The translations under genes and the position numbers were made by a program. 64,000 nt of DNA from DASRQK01 sp964436635 (lineage in GTDB: Bacteria; Bacteroidota; Bacteroidia; Sphingobacteriales; Sphingobacteriaceae), in contig CAYTDM010000010.1 in assembly GCA_964436635.1 (NCBI GenBank), forward strand, positions 1 to 64,000, in the 5' to 3' direction. The notes under the pieces were generated by a model. It ran no database searches. It had not been told where the DNA came from and saw only the letters and a program-made list of their open reading frames with translations. This document shows positions 40,081 through 48,938 of this stretch, piece by piece; within the stretch, counting starts at the first letter, position 1; every line of letters starts with the position of its first letter.

Positions 40081-41634
40081 TTATTTTGGGGTGTAAACCG
40101 CGAATGGAATAATGATCTCTTCCAATGAAATCCCACCGTGCTGAAAGGTTCCATTGTAATAATTCACAAAGTGATTATAGTTATTTGGGTATACAAAGTA
40201 AAAATCCTCTTTTGCAAAGATAAAGCTTGAGCTTACATGTTGTTTGGGTAATTGGGCATCCTGAGGATTTTTTATATGCAATACATCCTTATTTGAGAAA
40301 CTCAGGTTTTTACCTTGTTTGTATCTTAAGTTTGTATTGGTGTTTCTGTCCCCGATTACTTTACTTGGTCTGCGGACTCGGATCGTTCCGTGGTCCGTGG
40401 TGATGACGACCTTTACTTTTTTTTGCGCGAGCCAACGAAGCGTTTCTAAGAGCGGGGAATGTTCAAACCAGGAAACCGTCAAGGAGCGATATGCGGCTTC
40501 ATCATTCGCTAATTCACGAATCATGGCCATGTCCGTTCTTGCGTGTGAAAGCATGTCCACAAAGTTATAAACGAGTACATTTAAATTATTCACCATCAAC
40601 TTACTTAGGTTTTCGGTGATTTCTTTTCCTTGTTCTAAGGTGAGGATTTTATGATAAGAATGTTTAATTTCTTTTCTGAAAAGTCGTTGAATTTGAGCGC
40701 TTAGAAAGGCCGCTTCGTGCAAGTTTTTTCCTCCTTCATCCTCGTCATTTTGCCATAAATTTGGATGCCTTTTTTCCATTTCTGTTGGGGTTAGACCACT
40801 GAAAATGGCATTTCTTGAATATTGCGTAGCGGTAGGGAGTATGCTAAAGTAACTATCCTCATTTTCCAATCTGAAATATTGGTTAATGACATCATTGATT
40901 ACCTTCCACTGGTCATAACGCAAGTTGTCAATTAAAATAAAAAATGTAGGAGTATCATCGTTTATCAGAGGCAGGACCTTTTTTGAAAACAATTGATGGG
41001 ATAAGGTAGGGCCAGTTTCTGGTTGCTTAAGCCATTTTTGATAATTTCGTTCTATGAATTTTGAAAATTGAATATTCGCCTCTGCTTTTTGTTGAGTGAG
41101 GATCTCATGCATGCCTGAATCCTCTAATTTTTCTAAGGATAACTCCCAATAAACTAATTTTTTATAAGCCTCCACCCATTCGTTATACCCTAAATCATCG
41201 TTTAAGGTCATTCCTAAGGTTCGAAAATCCTGTTGGTAGGCCATGGTTGTTTTTTCACTTACCAGGCGCTTGTTTTCGGTAAACTTTTTAATGGTGAGCA
41301 AAATTTGTTTTGGATTCACTGGCTTGATCAGGTAATCGTCGATTTTCGAACCGATGGCTTCTTCCATTAAATGTTCTTCTTCGTTTTTTGTAACCAAAAC
41401 CATGGGAATCGTCGGACTCACATTCTTTAGGATGCTTAATGTCTCCAACCCCGTTAATCCAGGCATGTTTTCGTCCAAAAACACTAAATCAAACACGCCC
41501 TTTTGGAAAGCATCTACGGCATCATTTCCATTTGTAACCGTTTTGACTACGTAACCCTTTTCTTCTAATAACAAAATGTGAGGCCTTAACAAATCAATTT
41601 CGTCATCTGCCCAAAGGATTCTTGCTTCCTGCAT
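40081..41634 (-). CDS. porX: PorX-type response regulator with PglZ-like domain
   Basis: 517 residues. The receiver domain (1-120) has the acceptor Asp in DLVFLDENMPGLTG and the switch Thr/Lys in VLVTKNEEEH. A helical linker follows, then a PglZ/alkaline-phosphatase-like domain (about 200-510) with FFILIDNLRYDQW and VVITTDHGTIRVRRPSKV, which supply metal ligands. In Porphyromonas and Flavobacterium this regulator controls the type IX secretion system together with PorY and an ECF sigma factor. No secretion genes are in the window. Confidence 0.9.
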   Translation of the reverse strand: MQEARILWADDEIDLLRPHILLLEEKGYVVKTVTNGNDAVDAFQKGVFDLVFLDENMPGLTGLETLSILKNVSPTIPMVLVTKNEEEHLMEEAIGSKIDDYLIKPVNPKQILLTIKKFTENKRLVSEKTTMAYQQDFRTLGMTLNDDLGYNEWVEAYKKLVYWELSLEKLEDSGMHEILTQQKAEANIQFSKFIERNYQKWLKQPETGPTLSHQLFSKKVLPLINDDTPTFFILIDNLRYDQWKVINDVINQYFRLENEDSYFSILPTATQYSRNAIFSGLTPTEMEKRHPNLWQNDEDEGGKNLHEAAFLSAQIQRLFRKEIKHSYHKILTLEQGKEITENLSKLMVNNLNVLVYNFVDMLSHARTDMAMIRELANDEAAYRSLTVSWFEHSPLLETLRWLAQKKVKVVITTDHGTIRVRRPSKVIGDRNTNTNLRYKQGKNLSFSNKDVLHIKNPQDAQLPKQHVSSSFIFAKEDFYFVYPNNYNHFVNYYNGTFQHGGISLEEIIIPFAVYTPK

Positions 41635-41828
41635 ATTTTTTTTGTTTTCTTATGTAACCTTAACCATGTTCGAGCATCCTAATCTTGCTGACTTAAGTAG
41701 CTTTTGTCAAGATGCTAAAGCGCAGATGCGGGTTCTTCCTGAATGAGAATTATTTGCCTGATATAAGCGAAAATAGCCAAAAAAAAATGTCTTGACGTTC
41801 ATTTAACAAAAATTAACGGAAGCAATTG

Positions 41829-41836
41829 TATCTTTG
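41829..41836 (+). promoter_or_regulatory. -7 box TATCTTTG of the HD/lipid A operon
   Basis: An exact TAnnTTTG match 23 bases before the TTG start of the HD gene. The -33 region is a weak TTTAAC. Confidence 0.5.
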
Positions 41837-41858
41837 CATGAGATTGAGGTAAGCGAAA

Positions 41859-43112
41859 TTGAATAAAAGAAAAATAATAAACGACCCAGTTTATGGGTTT
41901 ATTACTATTCCGAGTGACTTTATCTTTGATATTGTCCAGCATCGGTATGTACAAAGACTGCGTTATATTAAGCAAGTTAGTATGACGCACTTGGTGTATC
42001 CTGGGGCATTGCATACTCGCTTCCATCATGCATTAGGGGCTATGCACTTAATGGGATTAGCATTGGACACGCTGCAATCTAAAGACATTTCCATTACTCC
42101 AGAAGAGCGGGAAGCGGCGATGATCGCAATTTTACTGCACGACGTCGGGCATGGACCATTTTCTCATTCCTTGGAATGCACTTTAGTAGAAGAGGTGTCT
42201 CATGAGTTGATTTCTTCCTTATTAATGGATGATTTGGATCAACAGTATGGAGGCAAACTTCAGCTCGCAAAGGCCATCTTTAATAATCAATATTCCAAGA
42301 AATTCTTGCATCAATTGGTTTCAAGTCAACTTGATACGGACCGAATGGATTATTTAAATAGAGATAGTTTTTTCACTGGAGTATCAGAGGGGGTGATTAG
42401 TTTTGACCGCATTATAAAAATGTTTAATGTGGTGGATAATCAGCTTGTCGTCGAACAAAAGGGTATTTATTCCGTTGAAAAGTTTCTGATCGCACGCAGG
42501 CTTATGTACTGGCAAGTCTACTTGCATAAAACGGTTTTAAGTGCTGAAGGAATGTTGATTCAGATACTTAAACGTGCGAAAGAATTGTATCAATTTGGAG
42601 AAGTTTTGCCCGTTTCGCCATCATTGGAACATTTTTTGCGCCATCGTTTAAATAGAAGTCATTTTGAGAATGAGCAAATTCATTTGCAAATGTTCTCAAA
42701 TTTAGATGATGTAGACATTTTAGCAGCTATAAAATGTTGGATACAGAGTGCGGATCCTGTTTTGAAGGATTTGTGTGGGCGCTTGATGAACAGAAACTTA
42801 TACCACACAGAATTAATGGATGCGGAGCCGGGGGCTGAATTATTAGGAGAAATACGGGCTTTGGCGAAGAAAGAATTAATGCTTTCTGATGATGTCATTC
42901 AATACTACGTTTGGGCCCAAGAAGTCGTGAACAGTGCTTATGACCAAGACCATGAACCTATTCAAATTTTAATGAAAGATGGAATGGTGCAAGATATATC
43001 GAAAGCATCGGACCTTTCTAATGTAGAAGTGCTTTCAAAGAAAGTAAAAAAATACGCCATTACTTTTCCAAAAGAATTATTAAAACGATTGGAATTAAAT
43101 AAAATTAATTAA
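41859..43112 (+). CDS. HD domain phosphohydrolase (SAMHD1/dGTPase-like)
   Basis: 417 residues. The HD core holds HTRFHHALGAMHLM and ILLHDVGHGPFSHSLE (the H...HD...D metal ligands), with SQLDTDRMDYLNRD further on. Homologues are nucleotide triphosphohydrolases or related phosphohydrolases; the substrate here is not known. Translation appears to start at a TTG (encoding M-N-K-R-K-I-I), since the only nearby ATG reaches a stop after four codons. The stop overlaps the lpxD start (TAATG), so it belongs to the lipid A transcript. Confidence 0.85.
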   Translation: MNKRKIINDPVYGFITIPSDFIFDIVQHRYVQRLRYIKQVSMTHLVYPGALHTRFHHALGAMHLMGLALDTLQSKDISITPEEREAAMIAILLHDVGHGPFSHSLECTLVEEVSHELISSLLMDDLDQQYGGKLQLAKAIFNNQYSKKFLHQLVSSQLDTDRMDYLNRDSFFTGVSEGVISFDRIIKMFNVVDNQLVVEQKGIYSVEKFLIARRLMYWQVYLHKTVLSAEGMLIQILKRAKELYQFGEVLPVSPSLEHFLRHRLNRSHFENEQIHLQMFSNLDDVDILAAIKCWIQSADPVLKDLCGRLMNRNLYHTELMDAEPGAELLGEIRALAKKELMLSDDVIQYYVWAQEVVNSAYDQDHEPIQILMKDGMVQDISKASDLSNVEVLSKKVKKYAITFPKELLKRLELNKIN

Positions 43113-44146
43113 TGCAATTTTCCGCATCACAAATAGCAAACATGATCCATGGGGTCATTGAAGGAGATGAGAACGCTACGATTTCGTTTCTTGCCAAAAT
43201 AGAAGAAGCCAAAGAGGGTGAGTTGTCTTTTTTGGCAAATCCAAAATATAATCATTATATCTATACGACCGCTGCCTCGATTGTGATCGTACCTGATACT
43301 TTAAAGTTGGAAAAACCAGTCCAATGCACATTAATCCGAGTAAAAGATGCTTATTCAGCATTCTCTTCACTTTTGGATTTGTATAACGGCATGCGTTTGG
43401 CCAAAGTAGGAATCGAACAGCCAAGCTTTATTCATGAGGAGGCTTCATTAGGAACGGATGTGTATGTGGGCGCGTTTGCTTACATTGGTAAAGGAGCTAA
43501 AATCGGCGATCGATGCAAGATTTATCCCAATGTTTATATTGGAGATCGCGTGGTGATTGGGAATGATACGACTTTATTTCCAGGCGTTTCTGTTTATTAC
43601 GATTGCGTTATTGGGCAAAACGTCATTGTCCATGCAGGGGTGGTAATCGGAAGTGATGGTTTTGGCTTTGCTCCACAACCTGACGGTTCGTATGTGAAAG
43701 TGAGTCAGATTGGAAATGTAATTATCGAAGATCGTGTAGAGATCGGGGCAAATACGGTGATCGATCGTGCGACCATGGGGTCAACCATTATTCGACAAGG
43801 TGTTAAACTAGATAATTTTATTCAGATTGCACATAATGTAGAAATCGGGCAAGACACTGTGATCGCTGCGCAATCAGGTATTTCTGGATCTACAAAGGTT
43901 GGTAAAAACGTGATTATTGGTGGGCAAGTAGGTTTAGTGGGACACATTAACATTGCCGATGGCTCGCAAATTCAAGCTCAGTCGGGAGTGAATAAGAGTA
44001 TTCAAGAGCCCGGGAAGAAATGGGGAGGCACGCCGGCGGCGCACTATAATTCTCATTTACGTTCACATGTAGTATATTTGCGACTTCCAGAACTGGAAAA
44101 AAGAATAGAAGAGTTGGAAAAACGTTTAGCCACTGCTGAAAAATGA
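43112..44146 (+). CDS. lpxD: UDP-3-O-(hydroxyacyl)glucosamine N-acyltransferase
   Basis: 344 residues. An N-terminal uridine-binding domain (about 1-95) is followed by a left-handed beta-helix of hexapeptide repeats and a C-terminal coiled coil (ELEKRIEELEKRLATAEK). The catalytic His is in the IQIAHNVEIGQD region and the pocket in GSDGFGFAPQPDGSYV. It adds the second acyl chain in lipid A synthesis. It overlaps lpxC-fabZ by four bases (ATGA). Confidence 0.94.
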   Translation: MQFSASQIANMIHGVIEGDENATISFLAKIEEAKEGELSFLANPKYNHYIYTTAASIVIVPDTLKLEKPVQCTLIRVKDAYSAFSSLLDLYNGMRLAKVGIEQPSFIHEEASLGTDVYVGAFAYIGKGAKIGDRCKIYPNVYIGDRVVIGNDTTLFPGVSVYYDCVIGQNVIVHAGVVIGSDGFGFAPQPDGSYVKVSQIGNVIIEDRVEIGANTVIDRATMGSTIIRQGVKLDNFIQIAHNVEIGQDTVIAAQSGISGSTKVGKNVIIGGQVGLVGHINIADGSQIQAQSGVNKSIQEPGKKWGGTPAAHYNSHLRSHVVYLRLPELEKRIEELEKRLATAEK

Positions 44147-45543
44147 CAATGAACGAAAAACAAAGAACGATTAAAGCCCCCCTTACCTTATCTGGGGTGG
44201 GTTTGCACACGGGGAAACATGTAACCATGACACTTCATCCTGCTCCTGAAAACCATTGGTATCGGTTTCGTCGCATTGATTTGCCGGAATCGCCCATCGT
44301 ATTAGCAGATGCAGATAACGTTACAGATACTTCAAGAGGGACGACCATTTCTCAAGACGGGGCCAGTGTGAGCACCATCGAACACTTATTAGCAGCGTTG
44401 GTTGGATTACAGATCGACAATGTGCTCATCGATATTGACGGGCCTGAAGTGCCGATTATGGATGGTAGTTCATTGCCTTTTGTAAAAGCTTTATTAGAAG
44501 TTGGCTTTCAAGAGCAGGAGGCGGATCGTGATTATTTTGAAATTCCACATAATATTCATTATGCAGAAGCGGATAGAAAAGTGGATATGGTCGCGATGCC
44601 TTTGGACGATTACCGTTTCACCTGTATGATTGACTTTAATTCTCCTGTTTTAGGTAGTCAACACGCATCTATTTCATCTCTTTCTGAATTTAAAGATACC
44701 ATCGCTTCATCACGAACATTTTGTTTCTTACATGAACTAGAAATGTTAGTGGCCCATGATTTGATTAAAGGGGGTGATTTAAATAATGCGATCGTCGTGG
44801 TAGATAGAGAGGTCCAAAAGGATGAACTACAAGGAATTGCGAAGTTATTTAATCGTGACGACATTGAAGTGGCCAAAGAAGGTATATTAAATAACATAGA
44901 ATTGCGCTATCAGAACGAGCCCGCACGTCATAAATTGTTAGATATGATTGGCGATTTGGCTTTGGTAGGCCAACCAATTAAGGGGCACATCATGGCAGCG
45001 AGGCCAGGACATGCTGCGAACGTGGCTTTTGCGAAGAAAATCAAACAACATATTAAACGGGCGAAAGAATCGAAATTCCCGAAAGTGTACGACCCGAATA
45101 CAAAACCGGTGTACGATACCGTCCAAATCATGGAAATTCTACCGCATCGTCAACCATTTTTGTTAGTGGACAAAATTCTTGAATTAACAAAAACACATGT
45201 GGTCGGTTTGAAAAATGTCACCATTAATGAAGACTTATTTATGGGTCATTTCCCGGGGCAGCCTATTTTCCCGGGCGTGTTAAGTATTGAGGGGATGGCT
45301 CAAACGGGTGGAATATTAGTTCTAAACACGGTTCCAGACCCAGAGAACTATATTACTTTGTTTTTGAAAATCGATAATGCTCGTTTTAGAGCACAGGTCA
45401 ACCCTGGGGACACCTTAATTTACCAATGTCAATTAAATGAGCCAATTAGAAGGGGCATTGCACAGATGAAAGGCGTAGGAATGGTCGGGGATAAAATTGT
45501 TGTGGAAGCAGATTTAATGGCTCAAATTGTAAAAGTAAAATAA
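44143..45543 (+). CDS. lpxC/fabZ: bifunctional LpxC deacetylase / FabZ dehydratase
   Basis: 466 residues; this fusion is a Bacteroidota hallmark. The LpxC part (about 1-305) has the zinc ligands in TIEHLLAALVGLQ and the ARHKLLDMIGDLALVG region, and DGSSLPFV. The FabZ part (about 320-466) has LPHRQPFLLVDKI and GHFPGQPIFPGVLSIEGMA with the catalytic His and Glu. It deacetylates the lipid A precursor and dehydrates hydroxyacyl-ACP, which share a substrate pool. The ATG at 44149 is an alternative start. Confidence 0.96.
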   Translation: MTMNEKQRTIKAPLTLSGVGLHTGKHVTMTLHPAPENHWYRFRRIDLPESPIVLADADNVTDTSRGTTISQDGASVSTIEHLLAALVGLQIDNVLIDIDGPEVPIMDGSSLPFVKALLEVGFQEQEADRDYFEIPHNIHYAEADRKVDMVAMPLDDYRFTCMIDFNSPVLGSQHASISSLSEFKDTIASSRTFCFLHELEMLVAHDLIKGGDLNNAIVVVDREVQKDELQGIAKLFNRDDIEVAKEGILNNIELRYQNEPARHKLLDMIGDLALVGQPIKGHIMAARPGHAANVAFAKKIKQHIKRAKESKFPKVYDPNTKPVYDTVQIMEILPHRQPFLLVDKILELTKTHVVGLKNVTINEDLFMGHFPGQPIFPGVLSIEGMAQTGGILVLNTVPDPENYITLFLKIDNARFRAQVNPGDTLIYQCQLNEPIRRGIAQMKGVGMVGDKIVVEADLMAQIVKVK

Positions 45544-45547
45544 AGAA

Positions 45548-46342
45548 ATGATTCAACCATTAGCATACATTCATCCTGAAGCTAAGATAGCGGATAACGT
45601 GGTCATTGAACCTTTTGTGACGATTTATAAGGACGTGGTAATCGGAGAAGGTACTTGGATAGGTTCAAATGTTACCATTATGGATGGGGCGAGAATTGGG
45701 AAAAATTGTAGAATTTTTCCAGGAGCGGTAATCTCTGCAGTGCCTCAGGATTTGAAATTTGATGGCGAAGTCACTACGGCTGAAATTGGCGACCACACGA
45801 CTATTCGTGAGTGTGTGACCATTAACCGTGGTACAAAAGATAAGTGGAAGACCGTGGTGGGTAGTCATTGTTTGATACAAGCGTATAGCCACATTGCACA
45901 CGACTGTATCGTGGGGGATTACTGTATTTTTTCAAATAACAGTACCTTAGGTGGTCACATTACCGTAGGCGATCATGTCGTGCTTGCTGGTATGGTGGCG
46001 GTTCACCAATTTTGTCATATTGGATCTCACTCTTTTGTGGCGGGGGGATCTTTGGTACGAAAAGACGTGCCTCCTTTTGTGAAAGCTGCCAGAGAACCAT
46101 TGGCATATGCCGGAGTGAATTCAGTTGGCTTAAGAAGAAGAGGATTCACCGATGCGCAAATCCATGAAATTCAAGATATTTATCGGGTTCTGTTTGTCAA
46201 AAACAATAATTTATCCAAAGCATTAGATATTGTGGAAACAGAATTTATGCCGACTGAAATTCGAGATGAAATTTTAGACTTTATTCGCAATTCTCATCGT
46301 GGCGTCATGAAGGGTTTTGGTCAAAATAAAGCTCAAGGCTAA
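45548..46342 (+). CDS. lpxA: UDP-N-acetylglucosamine acyltransferase
   Basis: 264 residues. The left-handed beta-helix hexapeptides begin AYIHPEAKIADNVVIEPF. The catalytic His is in the SHIAHDCIVGDYC motif, and HQFCHIGSHSFVAGGSL supports acyl binding. The C-terminal helical domain starts near 190. It performs the first committed step of lipid A synthesis and follows lpxC-fabZ by four bases. Confidence 0.95.
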   Translation: MIQPLAYIHPEAKIADNVVIEPFVTIYKDVVIGEGTWIGSNVTIMDGARIGKNCRIFPGAVISAVPQDLKFDGEVTTAEIGDHTTIRECVTINRGTKDKWKTVVGSHCLIQAYSHIAHDCIVGDYCIFSNNSTLGGHITVGDHVVLAGMVAVHQFCHIGSHSFVAGGSLVRKDVPPFVKAAREPLAYAGVNSVGLRRRGFTDAQIHEIQDIYRVLFVKNNNLSKALDIVETEFMPTEIRDEILDFIRNSHRGVMKGFGQNKAQG

Positions 46343-46344
46343 AT

Positions 46345-46992
46345 TTGAATGAAATGAGTTTAGAAATCCAGTTACATCAGATTGGCAGACGCTTTAATCG
46401 TGACTGGATTTTTAAAGACATTCACTATCACTTTGAATCCGGCAAACGATACGCTATATTAGGTCGTAATGGTGCCGGAAAGTCCACGCTCCTTAAAGTA
46501 ATATCCGGAATCCTAACTCCTTCATCTGGGACGGTTGAGTATGTGTTAAATGGGCAGTCTTTACCTATCGAGCAGGTCTACAAACACCTGTCCATCGCGA
46601 CTCCATACATGGAGCTAATCGAAGATTTTACCTTAAATGAAATGGTGGATTTCCATTTTAATTTTAAATCTTATTTAGCGGGTTATAATAAAGAGCTGGT
46701 GTTAGATTCCATGGGACTTTCAAGTTCTTTGAATAAACCACTGCGTTTTTTTTCTTCTGGGATGAAACAGCGTGTTAAATTAACTTTGGCATGTATGTCG
46801 GAAGGTGAAGTGCTGATGTTGGATGAACCTACTTCCAATTTTGACCAACACGCTATTCATTGGTACCACGAATTATTGGAAAAAACGGTAAAAAATCGTA
46901 TCTTAATCGTTTGTTCTAATCAACCAGAAGAATACAAAACCTGTACAGAGTTTTTGCGGTTAGCGGAAATAGAATCGCCTGAAGCGAAGTAA
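46345..46992 (+). CDS. ABC-type ATP-binding protein, lipid A operon
   Basis: 215 residues; a single ABC domain with no membrane part. Walker A is GRNGAGKST, the signature is a degenerate FFSSGMKQRVKLTLA, and Walker B is VLMLDEPTSNFD. It begins two bases after lpxA, so it is co-translated with the lipid A genes. The permease and substrate are not identifiable. Its position is conserved near lpxA in Bacteroidota, but its role is unknown. Confidence 0.8.
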   Translation: MNEMSLEIQLHQIGRRFNRDWIFKDIHYHFESGKRYAILGRNGAGKSTLLKVISGILTPSSGTVEYVLNGQSLPIEQVYKHLSIATPYMELIEDFTLNEMVDFHFNFKSYLAGYNKELVLDSMGLSSSLNKPLRFFSSGMKQRVKLTLACMSEGEVLMLDEPTSNFDQHAIHWYHELLEKTVKNRILIVCSNQPEEYKTCTEFLRLAEIESPEAK

Positions 46993-47014
46993 CAGATAAT
47001 TTTAGCGAGTGAAT

Positions 47015-47044
47015 TTTGGCAGTCGCTTGATTTTTCTATTTTTG
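47015..47044 (+). promoter_or_regulatory. efp promoter (TTTG, 18 bases, TATTTTTG)
   Basis: A -33 TTTG at 47015-47018 and a -7 TATTTTTG at 47037-47044 match the Bacteroidota housekeeping promoter with near-ideal spacing, 38 bases before the efp start. Confidence 0.6.
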
Positions 47045-47082
47045 TAATCAATTATACTAATAATATTTATACTGAATTTAAA

Positions 47083-47643
47083 ATGGCAAAGGCATCAGAA
47101 GTAAAAAGCGGCAATATTTTAAGATTCAACGGGGAATTAGTGTCGGTCGATGAATATATCCACCGCACGCCTGGAAACTTAAGAGCATTTTATCAAGCTA
47201 AAATGCGAAACGTCAGAACAGGAAAACTGGTTGAATATCGCTTTCGTACAGACGAAGAAGTGGAAATTGCACGGGTAGAAACGAATGATTATCAATACTT
47301 ATACGATGATGGAGATTTCTTTGTCGTGATGGATAACGATACCTATGAGCAATTTAATATTCCAAAGCAACTTTTTGGAGATTCGGCACGGTTCTTGTCC
47401 GAAGGTATGCAGGTTATTATCGCGATGGAAAGTGAAGAGCCTATCATGGCCCAAGCACCCACCACTGTAGAATTAGAAATTATTTATACTGAACCTGCAG
47501 TAAAAGGCGATACTTCTACCAACGCATTGAAGAATGCAACGGTGTCTACAGGAGTTGAAATCCGCGTACCGTTGTTCATTAATCAAGGCGACAAAGTTAA
47601 AGTAGATACACGCAGCGGTGAATATATCGAACGCGTTAAATAA
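47083..47643 (+). CDS. efp: elongation factor P with Asn at the modification site
   Basis: 186 residues with the three OB/KOW-like domains of EF-P (about 1-65, 66-125, 130-186), ending GEYIERVK. It helps ribosomes through polyproline. The tip loop reads HRTPGNLRAFYQ: the residue aligned with the modified Lys34 (E. coli) or Arg32 (Pseudomonas) is Asn32. Neither beta-lysylation nor rhamnosylation could occur there. No EpmA, EpmB or EarP gene is near. It has its own promoter and terminator. Confidence 0.94.
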   Translation: MAKASEVKSGNILRFNGELVSVDEYIHRTPGNLRAFYQAKMRNVRTGKLVEYRFRTDEEVEIARVETNDYQYLYDDGDFFVVMDNDTYEQFNIPKQLFGDSARFLSEGMQVIIAMESEEPIMAQAPTTVELEIIYTEPAVKGDTSTNALKNATVSTGVEIRVPLFINQGDKVKVDTRSGEYIERVK

Positions 47644-47672
47644 TATTAAGATTTAGGTTTAGGTTGATTATT

Positions 47673-47711
47673 CGGTCTTGGGGCTCTCCGCCCTAAGGCC
47701 GATTTTTTTTA
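47673..47711 (+). terminator. intrinsic terminator of efp (possibly bidirectional)
   Basis: CGGTCTTGGGGC (47673-47684) pairs, with two G-U pairs, with GCCCTAAGGCCG (47690-47701), followed by eight T. It reaches the 3' end of the convergent serine hydrolase gene. Confidence 0.85.
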
Positions 47712-48869
47712 TCGAATCCGTTCCTCGTAAATTAAGTTTGCGACATCTTTTAATAATTTCACGTAGCTTTGGTCATAAACTTCGACGCAACCATTCGTGA
47801 TGAGCACGATTCCAAACTTCTTTTCTGGATGGAAAAATAGATTGCTGTATAAGCCATAAGCGGATCCGGTATGCCCGACCAGCTCTTCGCCTTCAATGTA
47901 ATTTTTCACTTTGCTTAAAGCTAAGCCATATTGGCTGCTTACTAAAACTGGAGTTTGCATTTCCCTCGCACTGTTTGCAGAAATAATTCTTTTTCCGTTT
48001 GCGGTGCCAAAGTTCATGTGCATGATCATGTATTTTGCCAAATCCGGAGCCGATATTTTCATTCCGCCCGTAGGGGAAAAAATAGGCGCAGAATATCCAT
48101 TTTTATACGTTTTTAATTCTTCTCTACGCGGATGATAAGCGTCTACCGATTCTGTAAACACATCTTTTTCCTTATTATATGCATATAAAGCAGCAAAAAG
48201 TTCGCTATTTAAGGAATCAATGCAGTATCCTCCATATAGTCCCAGCGGATTTAAAATATGGTTCACTATGTATTGATCAAAACGCTCTTCTGAGTACCTT
48301 TCAATGACCGCTCCAGCTAAATTAAAGTTTAGGTTGCAGTATTGATATTGTGTGCCTGGTTTATAGTCGTTATACGATTTTTGCCATTCAGGATTTTTTC
48401 CTGGATCAATGACGTCCAATTTGAAGTATCCTTGGGAATCGTTTATGCTTGAAGTATGAGAAAGTACCATTCTTAGGGTAATAACCTCTTCTGGGAAATG
48501 CGGATTTCTAACTGTAAACCCTACTAAATCGCTAAAATCTGAATCCAAGGTAAAATGTCCTTTTTCGATTAATTGCATAATGCCCGTTGAGGTAAAGGAT
48601 TTGGAAATGGAAGCAATCCTAAACACATGGTCTATTTCCAACGGTTTTTGCTTTTCAATATGTTGGTAACCAAAGGAATTCACGTAATCAAGCTCGCCAT
48701 TTTTCACCACAGCTACCGCCAAGCCCACTGCTTTATTTTCTTGCATAATGGCCAGTATTTTATTCTCTATAGTTTCGCCTGAGCCTGGTTGTGCGAATAC
48801 GGATTGCATGCAAAGGCAACCAAAAACAAAGATTTTTAAGAGTATACGGGATTTTTTAAGCGCGTTCAT
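47709..48869 (-). CDS. beta-lactamase family serine hydrolase, exported
   Basis: 386 residues. A signal peptide is likely (ILLKIFVFGCLCMQSVFAQ). The class C beta-lactamase/PBP4* fold shows SISKSFTS (S-x-x-K nucleophile), YCNLNFNLAGAVI (Y-x-N) and GHTGSAYG (H-x-G). The family includes esterases and D-aminopeptidases, and the sequence does not tell which. It is a single gene between efp and tamL. Confidence 0.85.
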   Translation of the reverse strand: MNALKKSRILLKIFVFGCLCMQSVFAQPGSGETIENKILAIMQENKAVGLAVAVVKNGELDYVNSFGYQHIEKQKPLEIDHVFRIASISKSFTSTGIMQLIEKGHFTLDSDFSDLVGFTVRNPHFPEEVITLRMVLSHTSSINDSQGYFKLDVIDPGKNPEWQKSYNDYKPGTQYQYCNLNFNLAGAVIERYSEERFDQYIVNHILNPLGLYGGYCIDSLNSELFAALYAYNKEKDVFTESVDAYHPRREELKTYKNGYSAPIFSPTGGMKISAPDLAKYMIMHMNFGTANGKRIISANSAREMQTPVLVSSQYGLALSKVKNYIEGEELVGHTGSAYGLYSNLFFHPEKKFGIVLITNGCVEVYDQSYVKLLKDVANLIYEERIR

Positions 48870-48938
48870 AATTTGTTTATTAAGGGATTAATTGCGTTTA
48901 TAAAGGGTTAATTGGCCTCCTAAATTATAAATAATTTA

